Origin: Variovorax ginsengisoli
Lineage (GTDB): Bacteria; Pseudomonadota; Gammaproteobacteria; Burkholderiales; Burkholderiaceae_C
NCBI RefSeq assembly: GCF_030486595.1
Contig: NZ_JAUJZH010000008.1
Location: forward strand, 124,001-188,000
Direction: 5' to 3'
DNA: 64,000 bases
Below are positions 60,737 to 64,000 of this stretch, piece by piece (the first letter of the stretch is position 1; every line of letters begins with the position of its first letter). The notes beneath the pieces are model-generated. The model was not told where the DNA came from, made no database searches, and saw nothing but the letters and a program-made list of their open reading frames with translations. The position numbers and the translations under genes are program-made.

Positions 60737-61668
60737 ACGGCGGCCGGCCGGCGCCGCTTCCACCAGTCCCGCAGGCGCCCCGCCATGCCCTGGTTGATCA
60801 CCAGCCCTGCCAGCACCGCGGCGGTACCGAGCCATTGCGCCGGGCTCGGGCGTTCGCCAAAGGCCAGCGCCGCGGCGGCGAGGCCGACCACCGGCACCAG
60901 CAGCGAGAACGGCACCACGCGGCCGGCCGGGTGGCGCTGCAGCAGGCGCGTCCAGAGCGTGTAGGCGAGCAGGGTCGCGAACCAGGCCAGGAACAGCACC
61001 GCCAGCAGCGCCCGCAGATCGAGCCCGCCGAGCTGGCGCAGCACCTGCGCGGATCCGTCCATCGCCACCGCGAGCAGGAGGAAGGGCAGCACCGGCACCA
61101 CGCTGCTCCAGACGATGAAGCCGAAGGGGTCGTAGCCCGGCGTCGTCCGTACCGCGAAGCGCACCACGACGTTGGAGGCGGCCCACATGAACGCGGCCGA
61201 CAGCGTGAGGATGAAGCCGATCAAGGTCATCTGGCCGGGACCATTGCCGTGCGCGGTGGCAATCACCAGCAGGCCCGCGAGCGCCACGGCGAGGCCGAGC
61301 CACTGGTCACGCCGCGCGCGTTCGCCGAGCAGCGGCCCGGCCAGCAGCAGCGTGAAGAAGGCCTGGGTCTGCATCACGACCGAGGCCATGCCCGCGGTCA
61401 TCCCGAGCTGGAGGCCGAGAAACAGCAGGCCGAACTGGCCCACCCCCTGCGCCAACCCATAGGCTGCGAAATAGCGCCAGGGCAGCGGCGGCCGGGGCAC
61501 GAACAGCAGCAGCGGCAGCGACGCGGCGGCGAAGCGCAGCGCACCCAGCAGCATCGGACTCAGGTCCTGCAGCCCGAGCTTCATGGCGACGAAATTCAGG
61601 CCCCAGATCAGCACCACGCACAGGGCGCGGGCGAGGTCGCCGCGGCTGAGGGCAGGCGTGCTGCTCAT
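60733..61668 (-). CDS. EamA/DMT family transporter
   Basis: A 311-residue drug/metabolite transporter with ten predicted helices in two EamA repeats (VVLIWGLNFVAMKLGLQDLS opens the first; LSAAFMWAASNVVVRFAV the second). The family includes E. coli EamA, which exports O-acetylserine and cysteine; here the substrate is unknown. The ATG at 61668 overlaps the stop of the upstream epimerase-like gene (ATGA). It is the last gene of a minus-strand operon. Confidence 0.9.
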   Translation of the reverse strand: MSSTPALSRGDLARALCVVLIWGLNFVAMKLGLQDLSPMLLGALRFAAASLPLLLFVPRPPLPWRYFAAYGLAQGVGQFGLLFLGLQLGMTAGMASVVMQTQAFFTLLLAGPLLGERARRDQWLGLAVALAGLLVIATAHGNGPGQMTLIGFILTLSAAFMWAASNVVVRFAVRTTPGYDPFGFIVWSSVVPVLPFLLLAVAMDGSAQVLRQLGGLDLRALLAVLFLAWFATLLAYTLWTRLLQRHPAGRVVPFSLLVPVVGLAAAALAFGERPSPAQWLGTAAVLAGLVINQGMAGRLRDWWKRRRPAAV

Positions 61669-62657
61669 GGCGTGCTGGGGCCGCGCGCCGCACGCGCGGC
61701 CTTGAACGCCATGAAGGCCTCCAGGCTGGTCTTCTTCGGCACGTAGCCGAACTCGGTCTTGAGCCGCTTGTTGCACAGCACCGGGCGGTAGCGCAGGAAA
61801 TCGAGCTGTTCGGGGCCATAGCGGCTGACGCCGAGCCGCGAGCCAACGGTCAGCGCGAGCTTGAGCAGCGAGGCCGGCAGCGACAGCAGCGGCTTGCGCA
61901 GCAGCGCGGCGATCTGCGGCAGGGTCAGCGCACCATCGCCCGCGACATTGAAGCAGCCGGTGCGCCCGGAGGTGATCGCGTGCACCACGCAGCCGGTCAC
62001 GTCCTCGTCCCAGATGAAGACGAAGGGGCTGTCGCAGCCGCGGATCGCGAGGATGCGCGGCTTCTCGAACAGGGCCGTGATCTGGTTGTGCACCTGCGTG
62101 CCCAGGATGGTGCCGATGCGCAGCACCGTCTGCTGCAGCGCCGGATGGTCGACGCGCCAGGCGGCCAGCATTTCCTCGACCAGCCGCTTGTGGTCGGCGT
62201 AGGCGAAGGCGGCGTTGCCGCGCAGCGCGTCGTCCTCGTCGATCCAGGCCGGGTTGTCGGCGTGGTAGCCGTAGGCGGCGCCGCTCGACGAGACCACGAT
62301 GTGGCGCACGCCTTGTGCGACGCAGGCCTCGAGCACGTTGCGGGTGCCGAGCACGTCGACCGAATATTCGAACTCGCGCGTGCTGCCGGGGCCGGGCGTG
62401 ACGATCGACGCCAGGTGCACCACGGCATCGATCGCGTGCTGCTTCAGCGTGGTGCTGAGCCCGGCATCGCGCACGTCCTGCACGGCATAGGTGACGCCGG
62501 GCACGCGGCGCATGGCCGGCACCTCGCGGACGTCGAGTGCGACCACGCAGTCGATGTCGGGCAGGGCGGCGAGGGCGGCCACCACCGTGCGGCCGAGAAA
62601 ACCGTCGGCGCCGGTGACGAGCACGCGGCGTGCCGCGATGGGCAGAACTGCATCCAT
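61665..62657 (-). CDS. NAD-dependent epimerase/dehydratase family protein (extended SDR)
   Basis: A 330-residue extended SDR. It has the Rossmann motif VLVTGADGFLGRTVVAAL, HLASIVTPG, the Ser in VVSSSGAAYG and the YxxxK in FAYADHKRLVEEM. A C-terminal substrate domain follows with GCFNVAGDGALTLPQIAAL. Members act on nucleotide sugars, sterols or related compounds; the substrate is unknown. The ATG at 62657 is chosen because it leaves a 5-bp gap from the BASS gene; an ATG at 62708 would overlap it by 46 bp. Confidence 0.85.
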   Translation of the reverse strand: MDAVLPIAARRVLVTGADGFLGRTVVAALAALPDIDCVVALDVREVPAMRRVPGVTYAVQDVRDAGLSTTLKQHAIDAVVHLASIVTPGPGSTREFEYSVDVLGTRNVLEACVAQGVRHIVVSSSGAAYGYHADNPAWIDEDDALRGNAAFAYADHKRLVEEMLAAWRVDHPALQQTVLRIGTILGTQVHNQITALFEKPRILAIRGCDSPFVFIWDEDVTGCVVHAITSGRTGCFNVAGDGALTLPQIAALLRKPLLSLPASLLKLALTVGSRLGVSRYGPEQLDFLRYRPVLCNKRLKTEFGYVPKKTSLEAFMAFKAARAARGPSTP

Positions 62658-62662
62658 GGGAA

Positions 62663-63583
62663 TCAGGCCGAACGCGCGGCCGGTGAAGACAGGGGGCGGC
62701 GCGCCCACCAGGCGGCGAGCCCGAGGCCCGCGACGATGTCCCAGAAGCCCCAGACGCCGGCGACCACCGCCATGCCGCCGAGGCCGCCGAAGAAACTGAA
62801 GATCAGCACCAGCCCGAGGCCGGCGTTGCGGATGCCCACTTCGAAGCTGACCGCGCGGCGGTCGTACTCCGCCAGCCCGGTGGCCGTGGCGCAGGCATAG
62901 CCGGTGGCGAAGGCCAGCGCGTCATGCAGCACCACCGCCAGCAGCACCAGGCTCACGTAGTCGAGGAAGTAGCGCCAGTTGCCGGCGATCGCCGCCAGGA
63001 TGAAGCCGATCAGGCACACGAAGCTCAGGATGCGCGCCGGCTTCTTGATGCGCTCGGTGAGCCGCGGCAGCCAGTGCGAGCAGGCCAGCCCGATGACGAA
63101 GGGCGCGCCGATGATGGCGACGATGTGCAGCACCATCTCGGCCGGATCGAGCGCGATGGTCTTGAGCAGCGCGGACGCGGTCGGGTGCAGCCCGCCCCAG
63201 AAGGCGAAATTGAGCGGCATCACGACGATCGAGATCAGGTTCGAGATCGCGGTCATCGACACCGACAGCGCCACGTTGCCGCCGGCGCGATGGGTCAGGA
63301 TGTTCGACACGTTGCCCGGCGGGCAGCAGGCCACCAGGATCATGCCCAGCGCGATGCTCGGCGCCGGATTCAGCAGCAGCGTCAGGCAGAAAGTGACCGC
63401 CGGCAGCACGATGAACTGCGCCGCGATGCCGACCGCCATCGCCACCGGCATCCGTGCCACGCGCTTGAAGTCGGCGATGCGGGTGTCCAGCGCGATGCCG
63501 AACATCAGGAAGCCGAGCACCGCGTTGAGCGCGATCAGCGAGGCCGGGTTGAAGTTGAGGCGGACCTCGTCGACAGGCAGCAT
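62663..63583 (-). CDS. Bile acid:sodium symporter (BASS) family protein
   Basis: A 306-residue membrane protein with nine or ten helices. The family signature is visible in LILVACCPPGNVSNILTHRA (ACCPPGNVSN) and in the late VSFEVGIRNAGLGLVLIF. Bacterial BASS proteins move bile acids, pantoate, pyruvate or other organic anions with sodium. It lies 11 bp after the flavin monooxygenase gene and 5 bp before the epimerase-like gene, so one transcript is likely. The flavin monooxygenase and SDR neighbours suggest uptake of a hydrophobic or steroid-like substrate, which is inference. Confidence 0.88.
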   Translation of the reverse strand: MLPVDEVRLNFNPASLIALNAVLGFLMFGIALDTRIADFKRVARMPVAMAVGIAAQFIVLPAVTFCLTLLLNPAPSIALGMILVACCPPGNVSNILTHRAGGNVALSVSMTAISNLISIVVMPLNFAFWGGLHPTASALLKTIALDPAEMVLHIVAIIGAPFVIGLACSHWLPRLTERIKKPARILSFVCLIGFILAAIAGNWRYFLDYVSLVLLAVVLHDALAFATGYACATATGLAEYDRRAVSFEVGIRNAGLGLVLIFSFFGGLGGMAVVAGVWGFWDIVAGLGLAAWWARRPLSSPAARSA

Positions 63584-63594
63584 GTGCGGCTTTC

Positions 63595-64000
63595 TCAGGC
63601 CAGCGCCGCGGCGGCTTCACGCACAGCGCGGCGATAGGCGTCCTTGTTGACGTAGTAGGCCATGCGTTCGAGCTTCAGGTAGCTGTAGCCGCCCGACAGG
63701 TCGGGCGTCGGGCCGGCCTTGGCCTGCTTCATCGCGGCTGCCTGCGGCCGGCCTTCGGACTGCGCCTTGAAGTAGCGCGCGACCAGTTCGGCCTGCTCGT
63801 AGCGGCCCTGCCAGCCGATGCCGCTGGCCTCGATCATGCCGAGCACCGCCAGGTTGTCGAAGCCTGGCGCGAAGATGTTGAGGTAGAGCTTGGGCGCCAT
63901 GCCTTGCCAGTTGAGCCAGGTGCGGTCGATGAACGGATAGTGCAGCTTGTAGCCGGTGGCGCACAGGATGAGGTCGTAGTCGCGCGCGCTGCCGTCCTTG
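63595..64000 (-). CDS. Flavin-containing monooxygenase, C-terminal part
   Basis: About 134 C-terminal codons are visible; the gene continues past the window edge. The motif LILCATGYKLHYPFI matches the ATGY fingerprint of FMO and Baeyer-Villiger-type monooxygenases. LYLNIFAPGFDNLAVLGMIE and YVNKDAYRRAVREAA also fit the FMO C-terminus. Such enzymes oxygenate N, S or ketone carbons with NADPH and O2. It heads the visible part of the BASS-epimerase-EamA operon. Confidence 0.83.
   Translation of the reverse strand, partial: KDGSARDYDLILCATGYKLHYPFIDRTWLNWQGMAPKLYLNIFAPGFDNLAVLGMIEASGIGWQGRYEQAELVARYFKAQSEGRPQAAAMKQAKAGPTPDLSGGYSYLKLERMAYYVNKDAYRRAVREAAAALA

Overview
The window is GC-rich (roughly two thirds G+C by eye), gene-dense bacterial chromosome. 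It suggests a betaproteobacterium of the Burkholderiales, most likely the Comamonadaceae (Variovorax/Ramlibacter/Acidovorax-like); the genus cannot be fixed from the sequence. The reasons are the gene order ndk-rlmN-pilW-rodZ-ispG-hisS-yfgM-bamB-der-hfq-hflX-hflK-hflC-DUF2065-hisZ-purA, the use of HisZ, two Bug-family solute receptors, a chemoreceptor ending in DWEEF, and GC-rich intergenic palindromic repeats. I see no tRNA, rRNA, CRISPR array, insertion sequence or prophage gene. No gap between genes exceeds about 220 bp.

Region 1 (1-23457) is a housekeeping block read almost entirely on the + strand. It starts with the tail of a YdcH-like gene and a DinG/YoaA-type helicase. Divergent bamD/rluD follow, then scpB-rluB, then the long ndk-to-purA superoperon, in which many genes overlap by ATGA. 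It serves envelope assembly (BamB, BamD), cell shape and pili (RodZ, PilW), isoprenoids (IspG), translation and ribosome modification (HisS, RlmN, RluB, RluD, Der, HflX), RNA-based control (Hfq), membrane proteolysis control (HflKC), and histidine and purine synthesis. Two near-identical 87-bp repeats sit between the DUF2065 gene and hisZ.

Region 2 (23478-38311) is mixed single genes and small operons: VOC/AraC genes, a cystathionine lyase-like enzyme, divergent tesA-like/ybbA-like genes, rlmB, DUF3237, an aldo/keto reductase, a two-part chromate transporter, YihY, a chemoreceptor, DUF924, a CHRD lipoprotein beside a ClpP-like protease, and patatin next to 3-hydroxybutyrate dehydrogenase.

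Region 3 (38423-44816) is a tricarballylate-type catabolic locus: a ModA-like lipoprotein, a LysR regulator, tcuA, tcuB and a Bug receptor, ending tail-to-tail with a MarR-GNAT fusion. Region 4 (44977-55295) holds a YgiQ-type radical SAM protein, an unknown secreted protein, UspA, a wrecked parDE toxin-antitoxin locus, a phytase-like esterase lipoprotein, and a hemerythrin / PNPOx-GAF / PNPOx cluster followed by a LysR gene.

Region 5 (55453-64000) holds a second Bug receptor and a tight three-gene operon: an exported NAD(P)-binding oxidoreductase, an ATP/ADP-carrier-like transporter and a small Cys-pair secreted protein. A CoA-transferase and a dienoyl-CoA-reductase-like SDR lie on opposite strands. 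Last is a minus-strand operon of a flavin monooxygenase (cut by the window edge), a BASS symporter, an epimerase-like SDR and an EamA exporter. The best candidates for something new are the exported oxidoreductase/nucleotide-carrier operon, the PNPOx-GAF-hemerythrin cluster, and the parDE deletion scar that has kept its operator.
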